64,000 nucleotides of DNA from Sulfobacillus thermotolerans (GCA_002951815.1 CP019454.1:2232001-2296000), one strand, 5' to 3'; counted from the first letter of the stretch, positions 53,157-61,594 are shown. A program made the numbers and translations. Notes: generated from the letters alone by a model not told the origin.

Positions 53157-54304
53157 ACGATCGTCGATATAGTATTGGGTGGGGCGAAGCCTTTCAATAT
53201 CATGCCGTTCATCGCGATCAGTGGCGCCATGACCAAAAGGTGCGGGAAGCGGTCAAGGCCAATCTGGCGGACTTGGTCTCCGATGAACAAATTACGTTGT
53301 CTGATGGCCGCAAGGTCATCAATGTGCCCTTGCCACTATTGCGTGAATTTCGCATTTGCTTTGACCGGCAGCAAGCCCAAAGCGTCGGTCAAATGGGCGC
53401 AGACAGCGCGCAAGGGGGTCAACCAGGCCGCAGTAATGCGGAACCGGGGCATGAAGGCGGACACGAGCCCGGGATGGATGTGGAAGATACAACGATTACG
53501 CTCGAGGACGCTGCCGACATTGTCTTTGAACGCCTAGGCTTGCCCGATTTGGATCCGCAGAAGCGGTCTTTAGGCAATGGATATGAAGATCGTCCCCAAA
53601 GTTGGTCCACATCCGGTCCTAAAAGCCAATGGGTTCGACGGCCCACGTTGCGTGAGAGTCTCAAACGCCGTGCCCTCCATCGTCAAGAGGCGGCGCCACC
53701 GTTGATTGCGAAGGATTTTCGCTATTGGCGGTATGATGAATTGCCGCAAGAAGAAGGCGGCGCTGTGGTCGTGGCGATGATGGACACATCGGGATCGATG
53801 GGCACGTTTGAAAAATATTTGGCCAAAAGCTTCTTCTTTTGGACGGTGGAATTTCTCCGCCGCAATTACCCGCGCGTTGATATTGTGTTTTTAGCGCACG
53901 ATGTGCGCGCCCGGGAGGTCGACGAAGAGAATTTTTTCCGCCGTGGCTCCTCGGGGGGAACAGTGTCGTCGTCGGTATACCGCTTAGCGTTGGATATCTT
54001 AGCCGACCGTTATCCGGCCGACCGTTACAATCGCTATGCCTTTCATTTTACCGATGGGGGGAATCTGACGTCGGATAATGCTTTGGCGGTGGAAATTGGG
54101 GGGATGTTGGCGCAAGAGACCAATCTCTTTGGGTATGGCGAGATTCACGATACCGATCGCAACCCCTCGCCCCTTTATCAAGCGTTCGCGGAGGCGTCCG
54201 GAATCGGAGTGACCTTATTGCGGCAAAAGGAAGATATTTTCCACGCGCTCGAGTACTACTTTGCAAAGGATGGAGGCCCGCATGATCACGCCCAGCACGC
54301 TTAA
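53153..54304 (+). CDS. yhbH: YhbH / DUF444 family protein
   Basis: A sporulation- and stress-linked protein of 383 residues with a von Willebrand-like domain in its second half: MMDTSGSMGTFEKYLAKSFF near 209-228 has the MIDAS metal motif (DxSxS). The N-terminal part (RRYSIGWGEAFQYHAVHRDQ) is typical for YhbH. Low-complexity Gly/Gln sequence lies near 80-105. GTG 53153 overlaps the prkA stop. It lies between prkA and spoVR and overlaps the latter by 23 bp, an arrangement conserved in many bacteria. Confidence 0.95.
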   Translation: MNDRRYSIGWGEAFQYHAVHRDQWRHDQKVREAVKANLADLVSDEQITLSDGRKVINVPLPLLREFRICFDRQQAQSVGQMGADSAQGGQPGRSNAEPGHEGGHEPGMDVEDTTITLEDAADIVFERLGLPDLDPQKRSLGNGYEDRPQSWSTSGPKSQWVRRPTLRESLKRRALHRQEAAPPLIAKDFRYWRYDELPQEEGGAVVVAMMDTSGSMGTFEKYLAKSFFFWTVEFLRRNYPRVDIVFLAHDVRAREVDEENFFRRGSSGGTVSSSVYRLALDILADRYPADRYNRYAFHFTDGGNLTSDNALAVEIGGMLAQETNLFGYGEIHDTDRNPSPLYQAFAEASGIGVTLLRQKEDIFHALEYYFAKDGGPHDHAQHA

Positions 54305-55517
54305 TGAGTTGGTGGATACGGTCTGGCCGGTCGCGGAGTTGTTAGGGCTGAGTTGCGACCACATTCACTTTGAACTGGTAGACGGAGAAGATATTCAAGC
54401 CTTGGCCTCGTATCAAGGGCTGCCCATTCGCTACGCGCACTGGAGTTTTGGCAAAAGTTTTGGCCGTCTGAAGACGGCCTATGATTACCGTCTGTCGCAT
54501 ATCTATGAGTTGGTGATTAACAGCCGTCCCTATTTTGCCTTTATCGACCGCAGTAGCACGTCCGCGCAAGCAATGTTAATTGTAGCCCATGTGATGGCCC
54601 ATGTCGATTTCTTTGGGCATTCGCGCCTGTTTGCGCCGACAAATCGCTTGATTTTGCATCAAACCGCGCGGCATGCTCGCTATTTGGCAGCCATGCGCCA
54701 GGAATATGGGACCGAACGCGTCGAAAGTTTAATTGATGCAGGCTTGGTGTTGGCCGACTTTTTGGGACCTGTGAACGCGAGCCAGGCAGTTGGCACGGAT
54801 CCGGCGGACGTTATTGGATTCGTTGCCCGTTATAGCCCGGTATTGCAGGACTGGGAGCGCGAGGTCCTTTTGATGTTACGGGCCGAAGCCCAGTATTTTT
54901 GGCCCCAACAGATTTCCAAAATTAGCAATGAAGGTTATGCGACGTTTTGGCACACAAGAATTTTGCGCCATCTGGCGCTCACGGGAGATCGGTTGTGGGA
55001 TGTGGCCGCTTTAAATGCCAAATTGCTCGAAGTGCATCCGCCGACGTTAAATCCCTATGTGTTGGGCAGTCTTCTGTACCAAGCGATTTACCGCGAGCAA
55101 GGATTGGCTGGAGTTTTCCAAGCGCGCGATTTTTGGGATGACGTCGGACTCATTCGAGGTGCGCTGACACCAGAAATCGCCCAAACGGCACAACTCGGGG
55201 TATACCGGGAGAAAGATGCCGGCAATGCCGCTGTCGCTGCGGATGTAGAAAAAATCCGCCAGCAACTCATCCAAGACGTTGAACACGGGGGCGTGCCCTA
55301 TATCCACGTCATGGAGGACATCACCAAGAGTACAGGAGAACTGTCGCTTTGGCATAACGATGATGGTCGAGAACTTGACTTCTATCAATTGCCATTTGCG
55401 CTTGCGCAAATCGCGCAAAGATTATGGGGTGCAGCCGTGCAAATCCGGACCATCCGTCAAGGGGCTCCCCATGTGGCGCGTCATAACGGGACACAATGGA
55501 CAGACGAAGCGGTTTAA
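54282..55517 (+). CDS. spoVR: SpoVR-family protein
   Basis: A 411-residue cytoplasmic protein required for normal spore cortex in Bacillus; biochemical role unclear. Features: YELVINSRPYFAFIDRSST, VMAHVDFFGHSRLFAPTN with clustered His near 105-120, LRAEAQYFWPQQISKISNEGYATFWH near 202-227, and NPYVLGSLLYQAIYR near 254-268. ATG 54282 has GGATGGAGG in front and lies inside the end of yhbH. It is the last gene of the prkA-yhbH-spoVR module, thought to act together. Confidence 0.95.
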   Translation: MITPSTLNELVDTVWPVAELLGLSCDHIHFELVDGEDIQALASYQGLPIRYAHWSFGKSFGRLKTAYDYRLSHIYELVINSRPYFAFIDRSSTSAQAMLIVAHVMAHVDFFGHSRLFAPTNRLILHQTARHARYLAAMRQEYGTERVESLIDAGLVLADFLGPVNASQAVGTDPADVIGFVARYSPVLQDWEREVLLMLRAEAQYFWPQQISKISNEGYATFWHTRILRHLALTGDRLWDVAALNAKLLEVHPPTLNPYVLGSLLYQAIYREQGLAGVFQARDFWDDVGLIRGALTPEIAQTAQLGVYREKDAGNAAVAADVEKIRQQLIQDVEHGGVPYIHVMEDITKSTGELSLWHNDDGRELDFYQLPFALAQIAQRLWGAAVQIRTIRQGAPHVARHNGTQWTDEAV

Positions 55518-55522
55518 CACCA

Positions 55523-55771
55523 TTACGGATGCATTGGCACAATATAGGGCAAGACGATGGCCGCTGCTAAAATGGCAATAAACCACCAAAAAAACGTGGG
55601 AGTAGGAGGGCGCTTTTTGGATGGTACCGGACGGCGCGCCTTTTTGCGCGGACGAAATGGCACCACTTTGGCGCTCTTTTTTGAGGCGCTCGGTTTGGGA
55701 ATTTCAAAACCACACTGAGGACAACTGGTCCCATCAGGGCTGATATTGCTGCCGCAATGCTCGCACGTCAT
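55523..55771 (-). CDS. Zinc-ribbon protein with one membrane helix
   Basis: A small protein of about 82 residues. The N-terminus is a zinc ribbon (CEHCGSNISPDGTSCPQCGFE, two CxxC pairs). A basic, Pro/Lys-rich linker follows, and the C-terminus is a single hydrophobic helix (FFWWFIAILAAAIVLPYIV). Starts at 55771 and 55780 are possible. Function unknown; tail-anchored zinc ribbons often serve as adaptors. It is convergent with spoVR. Confidence 0.7.
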   Translation of the reverse strand: MTCEHCGSNISPDGTSCPQCGFEIPKPSASKKSAKVVPFRPRKKARRPVPSKKRPPTPTFFWWFIAILAAAIVLPYIVPMHP

Positions 55772-55809
55772 TTGCTCCATCCCTCTTTCACCCAGTGTAA
55801 GATCCCACA

Positions 55810-55845
55810 AATAGGGTAAAAATGCCGCGACATTTTTACCCTATT
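55810..55845. terminator. Perfect 15-bp hairpin between two minus-strand genes
   Basis: AATAGGGTAAAAATG 55810-55824 pairs with CATTTTTACCCTATT 55831-55845 around CCGCGA. An ATTTT run follows on the plus strand. It separates the Nudix and zinc-ribbon genes and could terminate either strand. Confidence 0.65.
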
Positions 55846-55880
55846 ATTTTAACGCAAAAGGTCGTTGGCGGGGAGTCACT

Positions 55881-56420
55881 TTACTGCGGAGGTTTGGCGA
55901 TTTCCTGCGCTGGGCGCCAACGTCCTCGTTGTAACAGCCAACCCCGGGCATTGAGAAAATACACCAGGCCAAGATGTGTTTTGGCGTCGGCGGCTCGTCC
56001 CTCTATCAGGAGATTAGGCACTTCGCTCACCGGAATGATTTTGACCTCAATTTCTTCCGTCGCATCCCAGTGCGTAGGGCCCGGTACAGGGTTTACGGTG
56101 TAATAGAGATGGACTTTGTGCCGCGACAGGCCGACCGATGGATAAAAGCGAGATAACAGGCGCATGTCCCCGGCTTGGTAACCTGTTTCTTCTTGTAACT
56201 CTCGCCTTGCCCCTTGGACCGGATCTTCGCCGCGACGTAAGCGTCCGGCCGGCAACTCCAAAATTTTTCGACCGAGCGCGGGGCGAAATTGCTCGACTAA
56301 TATCACGCCCTCAGGAATTTCTGCAATAACGGCGCAGACATCGGGCAAAATCAGGTACTCGTGGATATAATGGGTGCCCCGCACTGTGACGGGCACCCGC
56401 CGGATACGATTCCTTAGCAA
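55881..56420 (-). CDS. nudF: ADP-ribose pyrophosphatase (Nudix hydrolase)
   Basis: Hydrolyses ADP-ribose to AMP and ribose 5-phosphate. The 179-residue protein carries the Nudix box near 59-81: a Gly, then LRRGEDP, then ARRELQEETGY, with the metal-binding Glu pair. The preceding VILVEQFRPALGRKILELPAG and the downstream proline (FYPSVGLSRHKVHLYY) are typical of ADP-ribose-specific members. The start at 56420 could also lie slightly further in. Confidence 0.9.
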   Translation of the reverse strand: MLRNRIRRVPVTVRGTHYIHEYLILPDVCAVIAEIPEGVILVEQFRPALGRKILELPAGRLRRGEDPVQGARRELQEETGYQAGDMRLLSRFYPSVGLSRHKVHLYYTVNPVPGPTHWDATEEIEVKIIPVSEVPNLLIEGRAADAKTHLGLVYFLNARGWLLQRGRWRPAQEIAKPPQ

Positions 56421-56489
56421 TGGACGACTCCCTCTACCTTGTATTACTTTGTATTATAGCAATAGTCGCGAAGGAAAGGGAAAAGACAC

Positions 56490-57065
56490 GTGGAAGAACA
56501 TGGACGCAAAGAGGAGCTGTTAAAAGCTGCTCAAGCTATCTTTGGACACTATGGCTATCACCAAGCCACCATTCGCGCCATTGCCGATCAGGCGCAATGT
56601 GCGACAGGGACATTTTATTTATATTTTTCGAGCAAAGAAGACTGTTTTCTCGCTTTGGTGGAACAACTTTATACGCACGTGATGGAGTACATTATGAAAG
56701 CGCGGGCCGGCGTGGATAATCCGGCAGAGAAACTGAAAAGATCGCTAGAGGCAGCCGTTGAGGTTTTCCGTCGCGATTATGAGTTGGCTCAGGTGGTATT
56801 GGTGCGAGGGGCAGGGGCTGACCCACTGTTTGAAGACCGCATGTGGCGCGTACGCGAAGCATTCAGCGCCTTCATCGTCAAAGATTTGGTGGACTGCGGC
56901 TTAGACTATGAGCGGGCGGTGATTGGATCGCATGCGTGGGTGGGAGCATTAGCCGAAGTGGTTGGGGTCTGGATTCGCCAAGACCAAGATCTGGACCTAA
57001 CCCAGGCAGCCTTGGAGATTGAACGAATTTTTTGGCGGGCTTGGGGCCTAGAGGATTCTCTTTAG
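56490..57065 (+). CDS. TetR-family transcriptional regulator
   Basis: A repressor of 191 residues. The N-terminal helix-turn-helix (ELLKAAQAIFGHYGYHQATI, then RAIADQAQCATGTFYLYFSSKEDCFLALV) spans about 9-57. The ligand domain is rich in helices and unremarkable. GTG 56490 is preceded by an AAGGAAAGGG tract. It is divergent from the Nudix gene, whose promoter it might share. The ligand and target are not visible. Confidence 0.92.
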   Translation: MEEHGRKEELLKAAQAIFGHYGYHQATIRAIADQAQCATGTFYLYFSSKEDCFLALVEQLYTHVMEYIMKARAGVDNPAEKLKRSLEAAVEVFRRDYELAQVVLVRGAGADPLFEDRMWRVREAFSAFIVKDLVDCGLDYERAVIGSHAWVGALAEVVGVWIRQDQDLDLTQAALEIERIFWRAWGLEDSL

Positions 57066-57155
57066 ACGCCGCAAAAGCTAGAATATTTGCGGCAGGCACG
57101 GTCTTTTGGCTATTTTGCTAACGTTGTAGAATAATCTCAGATCACGCGAGGAGCG

Positions 57156-57446
57156 ATGACCATGGCAGTGGAGGTATTGGCATTAAAGGCCCAAAACGAT
57201 TACTGGACGGTGGAATTGTCGGTTTTTGAAGGCGTCTACCGAAAAGAGCGCTACGTGGTGCGAGTGGTCGATGTGCCCAAGGCTCCATCATCTTTATCCG
57301 ACCAAGATCAAGAAACGCGCATGAAAGAATTTGTGCTAGATCAAGTTAAACGGCATATGCGGCGGGGCTCATTGCCTCCTACGGGTATGCAAGTTGAGGG
57401 CGTTCACGTCTGGGACTACGAAGCAGACGAGGTCAAGTCCTCATAG
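57156..57446 (+). CDS. Hypothetical protein of 96 residues
   Basis: A small soluble protein; the strand-rich half (VEVLALKAQNDYWTVELSVF, then VVRVVDVP) is followed by a helical part (MKEFVLDQVKRHMRRGS) and a short tail (VEGVHVWDY). GAGGAG lies before ATG 57156 and ATG 57162; the second has better spacing. It stands between a TetR regulator and citrate synthase. I recognise no family. Confidence 0.6.
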   Translation: MTMAVEVLALKAQNDYWTVELSVFEGVYRKERYVVRVVDVPKAPSSLSDQDQETRMKEFVLDQVKRHMRRGSLPPTGMQVEGVHVWDYEADEVKSS

Positions 57447-57506
57447 TTTTGACAGAAGATTACGAGTATGGCTAGGCGGGCCTGAGTCAGGATGCCTTCA
57501 AAGAGT

Positions 57507-57543
57507 CCCCGGCTTACAATTTAATTGCCGGGGTCAATTTTTT
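57507..57543 (+). terminator. Terminator before citrate synthase
   Basis: CCCCGGC 57507-57513 pairs with GCCGGGG 57527-57533 and is followed by TCAATTTTTT. It ends the upstream small gene. Confidence 0.8.
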
Positions 57544-57597
57544 AGAGAACGCAAACCTTTTTGAGCCAGGATTTTGGAAATAAGGAGGCCAACAGCC

Positions 57598-58725
57598 ATG
57601 TCTGATGTAGAATTCAAAGAAGGCCTAGAAGATGTAGTGGCAGGCACCTCAGAAATTTGCTTCATTGATGGCAAGGAAGGGCGTCTGGTATACCGCGGAT
57701 ATAGTGTCGAAGACCTGGCGGAACAGACGAGTTTTGAAGAGGTCGTCTATCTTTTGTGGGAAGGCCAATTACCTAATCGGTCCCAGTTGCAAGACTTTAC
57801 CAAGACCCTGACAGCAATGCGGCCGCTGGCTCAACCCGTCTATGATTTGTTGATGTCGTTGCCCGATGATACAAATCCCATGGATGCGTTGAGGACGGCG
57901 GTGAGCCTCGCAGGCATTTATGACCCCGACTCGCATGACAATTCCTACGAGGCTAGTTACCGTAAGGCTATGCGCCTCGTGGCGCAAGTGCCGACCATGG
58001 TCGCGGCGTTTGAGCGGCATCACCAAGGACATGATCCGGTCGCTCCTGATGCCCAATTAAGTCTTGCGGAAAACTTTTTATATATGCTGACGGGCAAGCG
58101 TCCCCCTGCACTTGATGCGCACGTCTTCAACACGGCATTGGTGCTTCATGCGGACCATGAGCTCAATGCTTCAACCTTTGCGGCGCGTGTGACAGCCGCG
58201 ACGTTGACGGACTTGTATTCGGCGGTGACGTCGGCTGTGGGAACGCTTAAAGGACCCTTGCATGGCGGTGCCAATGAGCAAGTCATGGTTATGCTTGAGA
58301 AGATCGGGACGGTTGACAATGTAAAGCCGTGGTTGGATCACGCGTTAGCCAACCGCGAAAAAATTATGGGCTTTGGCCACCGGGTCTATAAGACCGAAGA
58401 CCCCCGGGCGACAATTCTTCGCCGGCTGTCTCATGATTTGGGAGAAAAGGCCCAGAATCTGCATTATTATGACATGTTAGAAGCAGTGCGCCAGCATATT
58501 CAGGCGAAGAAGGCGTTATATCCCAATGTAGACTTTTACTCGGGCTCCGTGTATGCATTAATGGGGATTCCTAGCGAATTGTTTACCCCGGTATTTGCGG
58601 TGTCCCGGATTGCGGGTTGGACAGCTCATATCCTTGAGCAATATCGGCACAACCGGATTATTCGGCCCCGTGCCGATTACACTGGACCTGAACACCGGAC
58701 CTTTGTGCCCTTGGACCAAAGGTAG
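57598..58725 (+). CDS. gltA: Citrate synthase
   Basis: Condenses oxaloacetate and acetyl-CoA to citrate, the entry to the TCA cycle. The 375-residue length is typical of the Gram-positive and archaeal short type. The catalytic residues are visible: His in GPLHGGANEQVM near 221-224, His in GFGHRVYKTEDPRA near 259-265, and Asp in PNVDFYSGSVY near 310. ATG 57598 was chosen over an upstream ATG because AAGGAGG lies before it. 2-Methylcitrate synthase is related, but no methylcitrate genes adjoin. Confidence 0.94.
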   Translation: MSDVEFKEGLEDVVAGTSEICFIDGKEGRLVYRGYSVEDLAEQTSFEEVVYLLWEGQLPNRSQLQDFTKTLTAMRPLAQPVYDLLMSLPDDTNPMDALRTAVSLAGIYDPDSHDNSYEASYRKAMRLVAQVPTMVAAFERHHQGHDPVAPDAQLSLAENFLYMLTGKRPPALDAHVFNTALVLHADHELNASTFAARVTAATLTDLYSAVTSAVGTLKGPLHGGANEQVMVMLEKIGTVDNVKPWLDHALANREKIMGFGHRVYKTEDPRATILRRLSHDLGEKAQNLHYYDMLEAVRQHIQAKKALYPNVDFYSGSVYALMGIPSELFTPVFAVSRIAGWTAHILEQYRHNRIIRPRADYTGPEHRTFVPLDQR

Positions 58726-58755
58726 AAAACTTACCCCCATTCATCAGAATCGGAA

Positions 58756-58792
58756 GCAGACGCCGCCGTTGTTAAACGCGGCGTCTGCTTCA
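58756..58792 (+). terminator. Terminator after citrate synthase
   Basis: GCAGACGCCGC 58756-58766 pairs perfectly with GCGGCGTCTGC 58778-58788 around an 11-nt loop, followed by TTC. Confidence 0.75.
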
Positions 58793-58918
58793 TCCATTCG
58801 GATCACGGATTGGCCATCGGATTCACCTCAATGGAGAATTATCGTATCATCTTGTCTCAATTCGAGGTGTCCATAATTTGGACTCATATCCACCGAAAGC
58901 GACGCACGAGGAGGTGAG

Positions 58919-59213
58919 GACAAGCCTCGCGGCGAAGTTCTGGCACGGTATCCGGTCGTGTCATTGCGTGCGATTCGCATTCCTAAACGGGTTCGGCGCC
59001 ATGAGCCGTGAAACGCACCGCGAAATGGCGGAACCAGGTCCGCGACCGCGGGCAATTAGATCAACCCATCGTGGTGCAACGGGAGGCGGATGATACATTC
59101 TGCAAGATGGGTATCGGCGCTATATGGTGGCGCAAGAACTGCGATGGGAAGAGGTGCCGGTCAAAATCGTAGGAGCGCTGGTCAGTCCGCCCCAGGAGAA
59201 TCCGGCGATCTAA
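58919..59213 (+). pseudogene. ParB/Srx-like N-terminal domain in three frames
   Basis: A wrecked gene for a protein with a ParB-type nuclease/CTPase-fold domain, found in chromosome or plasmid partition proteins and related enzymes. The pieces are PRGEVLARYPVVSLRAIRIP, KRVRRHEP in one frame to TGA near 59010; VKRTAKW-NQVRDRGQLDQPIVVQ in the next to about 59098; and LQDGYRRYMVAQELRWEEVP in the third to TAA 59211. Joined they follow the ParB order: LRAIRIP, then G-Q-L-D-Q-PIVV, then DGYRRY and the W-EEVPV strand. At least two base losses or gains are needed. No helix-turn-helix follows. It was probably part of a mobile element. Confidence 0.6.
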
Positions 59214-59379
59214 ACGTGCCGCTTTCCCACAGGGCAAGCCATCCGCTGTGTGCATACGAAGGCAGCGGGATGTGTCGCGATGTGCTGGGACAAGTATTCG
59301 TTGGGGTCTTCAGGCTCTAACGGCTCGCGACCCAAAAGCCTGAAAATCTAAAGCCCCGATTCGTAAAGCTGAACCGGTA
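59214..59379. other. Gene-free stretch after the ParB remnant
   Basis: I see no gene or clear signal. It ends in a terminator-like hairpin starting at 59380. Confidence 0.4.
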
Positions 59380-59412
59380 CCGTCCGAGTTTACCCGACTC
59401 GGGCGGTTGTTA
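59380..59412 (+). terminator. Terminator-like hairpin in the decayed region
   Basis: CCGTCCGAGT 59380-59389 pairs with ACTCGGGCGG 59397-59406 with one G-T wobble, followed by TTGTTAT. It may have belonged to a lost gene. Confidence 0.5.
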
Positions 59413-59577
59413 TGCTTGGGTGTCGCTTACGATTTCGTTATACTACGCTTTCCGTCATTCTGTGAACCAATGCCGCAGCCCGCACACCGTGCGGATCGCG
59501 CGGCGCCCATCCGTTTAGACAAAGGGTCTGGTATTATGAAATGTCCACATATTCTCTGCATAACGGGTTAAGGGACG

Positions 59578-59874
59578 ATGGAATGGGTGTTGAAAGGCGT
59601 TCCGGACCTGTTGCGCTTGGTGTACAGCGCCACTGTGGTCAGCTTCTGGCGCACGGTGCGCAAACAGAATGTGTGGCTCAAGCCCGCCGCGATGATGCGC
59701 TGGTACACGTTCGGCTCACCGCACGCCCATAACCCCGATGCCGTCGTCCGGGGTTTCTATGCGGCGCTGAAGTCCTGGCGGAGGCGGCGGAAGATCGATC
59801 CGCACGCGATTCGGGAGATTGTTGGAGGACATGGCGGGACAGAGCAATACAAGCCCCTCATGGGAAGGCCATGA
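59578..59874 (+). CDS. 98-residue ORF, possibly a TnpB N-terminal fragment
   Basis: A basic protein, MEWVLKGVPDLLRLVYSATV at the start, with VWLKPAAMMRWYTFGSPHA and VVRGFYAALKSWRRRRKIDP (about 31-76). The second half recalls the N-terminal region of TnpB proteins, where an F-x-A-W helix is followed by a basic patch and D-P-x-A. The rest of a TnpB is missing. There is no good ribosome site, and the gene lies among remnants. I treat it as a likely fragment; an intact unknown gene is the alternative. Confidence 0.35.
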   Translation: MEWVLKGVPDLLRLVYSATVVSFWRTVRKQNVWLKPAAMMRWYTFGSPHAHNPDAVVRGFYAALKSWRRRRKIDPHAIREIVGGHGGTEQYKPLMGRP

Positions 59875-60251
59875 CCGGCTTGAGCAATCAGATCCAATGC
59901 ACAGAAATGCTACAGAACCAACAAAAGCCGGCCTCTTAAAGGGACGGGATAAACCATGTCCAGCCTAGTGAGAACAAAGCAGCCGAAGCCCGTGAACCAT
60001 CTTATCCCAAGAAATGGCAGGACCGTATTATCGGGAGCCGGATCTTTCCTGGATGGACGTACCTTTTGGGGTCGCAAATCCTAGGGGGCGACCGCGTGCC
60101 GTGTTGATAGCCTAACGCCCCAACAACGTGCCCGGCTCGACACGGAGGTGCTCTCTTTACGTGTCTCACAGTCGGTCGCCGAAACGCTCAAACAGCAGAA
60201 CAATCATTCGGTGTCATTTATGGTACAAGGTGAGATTCGAGACGTCCCATG
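59875..60251. other. Decayed DNA with one short open frame
   Basis: No complete gene. A 55-codon frame without a start runs 60085-60252, ending LSLRVSQSVAETLKQQNNHS and VSFMVQGEIRDVP. It may be the tail of a lost gene. Confidence 0.35.
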
Positions 60252-60280
60252 AAGCAAAAGAGCCGCGTGGTTAGCGGCTC
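60252..60280 (-). terminator. Terminator of the SPW-like membrane protein gene
   Basis: GAGCCGC 60260-60266 pairs with GCGGCTC 60274-60280. Reading the minus strand, it is followed by TTTTGCTTC. It lies 10 bp after the stop of the minus-strand gene. Confidence 0.7.
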
Positions 60281-60290
60281 GAATCGCGTG

Positions 60291-60662
60291 TTATGATGCA
60301 ACCCGGTGGTTGGGGTGGTCGGGCGTTCGTTCGGCCTGAGAATTCTTCGTGCGCGCCTGCCATAAGCCGCCGACGAAGATTGCTGCACCCAAAATCGTCG
60401 TGATAGCGGTGGCCCACCCATGCCGGGTGAAGCTGTAAACAAAAGGAGACAGCCCCAAGTAGAGTCCGAACAAGGCTTCTAGGTAATATACCGAAGGCCG
60501 GAACACGTTATCGACCAACTCCCAAAGACTGCCAATCAGAACAAGTCCTCCCAAAATAATGGCCGTCCAGAAATACGGTGAAGAGTGCATGGGGTTTAGA
60601 ACCCAAGCGGATAGCGCAAACCATGCCCCCATCACGGCCATTGTCCAGTTTCTCCACGTCAT
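60291..60662 (-). CDS. SPW-repeat-like membrane protein
   Basis: A 123-residue protein with four hydrophobic helices. The two halves are similar: MAVMGAWFALSAWVLNPMHS, then ALFGLYLGLSPFVYSFTRHG, each ending in an S/W-P/N motif as in SPW-repeat proteins. ATG 60662 was chosen because GGAGGTGGGAG precedes it; an upstream in-frame start exists at 60722. The tail is polar. The role is unknown. It has its own terminator and looks intact although it sits among decayed DNA. Confidence 0.7.
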   Translation of the reverse strand: MTWRNWTMAVMGAWFALSAWVLNPMHSSPYFWTAIILGGLVLIGSLWELVDNVFRPSVYYLEALFGLYLGLSPFVYSFTRHGWATAITTILGAAIFVGGLWQARTKNSQAERTPDHPNHRVAS

Positions 60663-60864
60663 GACTCCCACCTCCATGAATTTGAGGATATAAGAAATTC
60701 TTGCATATTTGATATAGATCATGGCGCATGATTTGATAAGTCATATGGCGGTGCAAGATCACGAATGGGCGTCGGCTAATCGTGGTTATATGCCAAAATC
60801 TGTTTGTTCTACATCTTTTTGCGTTATTTCTCGCTCAATTGCAATATTGTAAGAAGGGAGTGAC

Positions 60865-61066
60865 TTGAGGGAAAGACGATGGCTATGCGTATTAGGCGTT
60901 TGGTTCGACCACAACCACGGGCTCGCCACAAAAGTTTTGGATAAAGGGCCCTGAACGCCTTTTCGACGGCATCGCTTGGCCCCCAGAACGCACGGAACCT
61001 GTTTTAATTACCGAACATCTACCCAAAAATGGTAAAGATGCATCATGGAAGCCTGAGAAGTGTTAG
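60865..61066 (+). pseudogene. Small gene with a one-base frameshift, unknown
   Basis: TTG 60865 (AGAAGGGAG upstream) opens a frame reading WLCVLGVWFDHNHGLATKVL, then DKGP and TGA at 60952. If one base is removed in AAAGGGCCC (60943-60951), it continues as PERLFDGIAWPPERTEPVLI, then TEHLPKNGKDASWKPEKC to TAG 61064. The composition on both sides is protein-like, giving a 66-residue product. I know no family. A sequencing error or a broken gene are both possible. Confidence 0.4.
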
Positions 61067-61231
61067 GCAATAATGGCTAAGGAACGAGAGTATGCCAAAT
61101 GCGTCAAGAAAGCCGCGCGAAGGCATAGGTTTTACATGGATGGCTACATTAACAACAAGGACGCACTGGCTTTTTGTAGTACACTACAGATGCGTCAATT
61201 ATGGGCAGTATCATTCAAGGAGGAATCACAG

Positions 61232-61594
61232 ATGGACGAAATTGATGTCATAGCTATTGGATCGATGCCCGCACATGAACGCGAAGTGGCGATGGGCAAG
61301 ATGTTTGAGAAGTTGATGGAAATGCCGGAAAGTGAACAGATGAGTGCCTTTGAGGCGCTTATCGGACAAATGGCGGAAAAGGGAACCGACGAGCAATATC
61401 GCAATCTTTGCTTGACGAACTTGAAGCTCGCAGCCGGCTTGCCAGACTCTGCGCTTAAGCCATTTTTAATGATGCGCATGAAGGCCGCATCACATCTTTC
61501 ACCTCCGCTAGCCCAACGCGACATGAAAATGTTGCAAGAGGCGTTGGAGCAAAGCGATCCCGCTATTAAAGAAAAAATCGCGCAAAATATGTAG
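61232..61594 (+). CDS. Hypothetical protein of 120 residues
   Basis: A soluble, mostly helical, Met- and Glu-rich protein: it starts MDEIDVIAIGSMPAHEREVA and has MFEKLMEMPESEQMSAFEAL, then LKLAAGLPDSALKPFLMMRM and a final helical stretch (MKMLQEALEQSDPAI). AAGGAGG lies before ATG 61232; the frame is open further upstream to 61073 but has no ribosome site there. A terminator follows. I recognise no family; it may be a regulator or a protein-interaction domain. Confidence 0.65.
   Translation: MDEIDVIAIGSMPAHEREVAMGKMFEKLMEMPESEQMSAFEALIGQMAEKGTDEQYRNLCLTNLKLAAGLPDSALKPFLMMRMKAASHLSPPLAQRDMKMLQEALEQSDPAIKEKIAQNM

Noticed and set aside
61073-61231. N-terminal extension of the 120-residue protein in the same open frame
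   Set aside because: It has no ribosome site, while AAGGAGG lies directly before ATG 61232.
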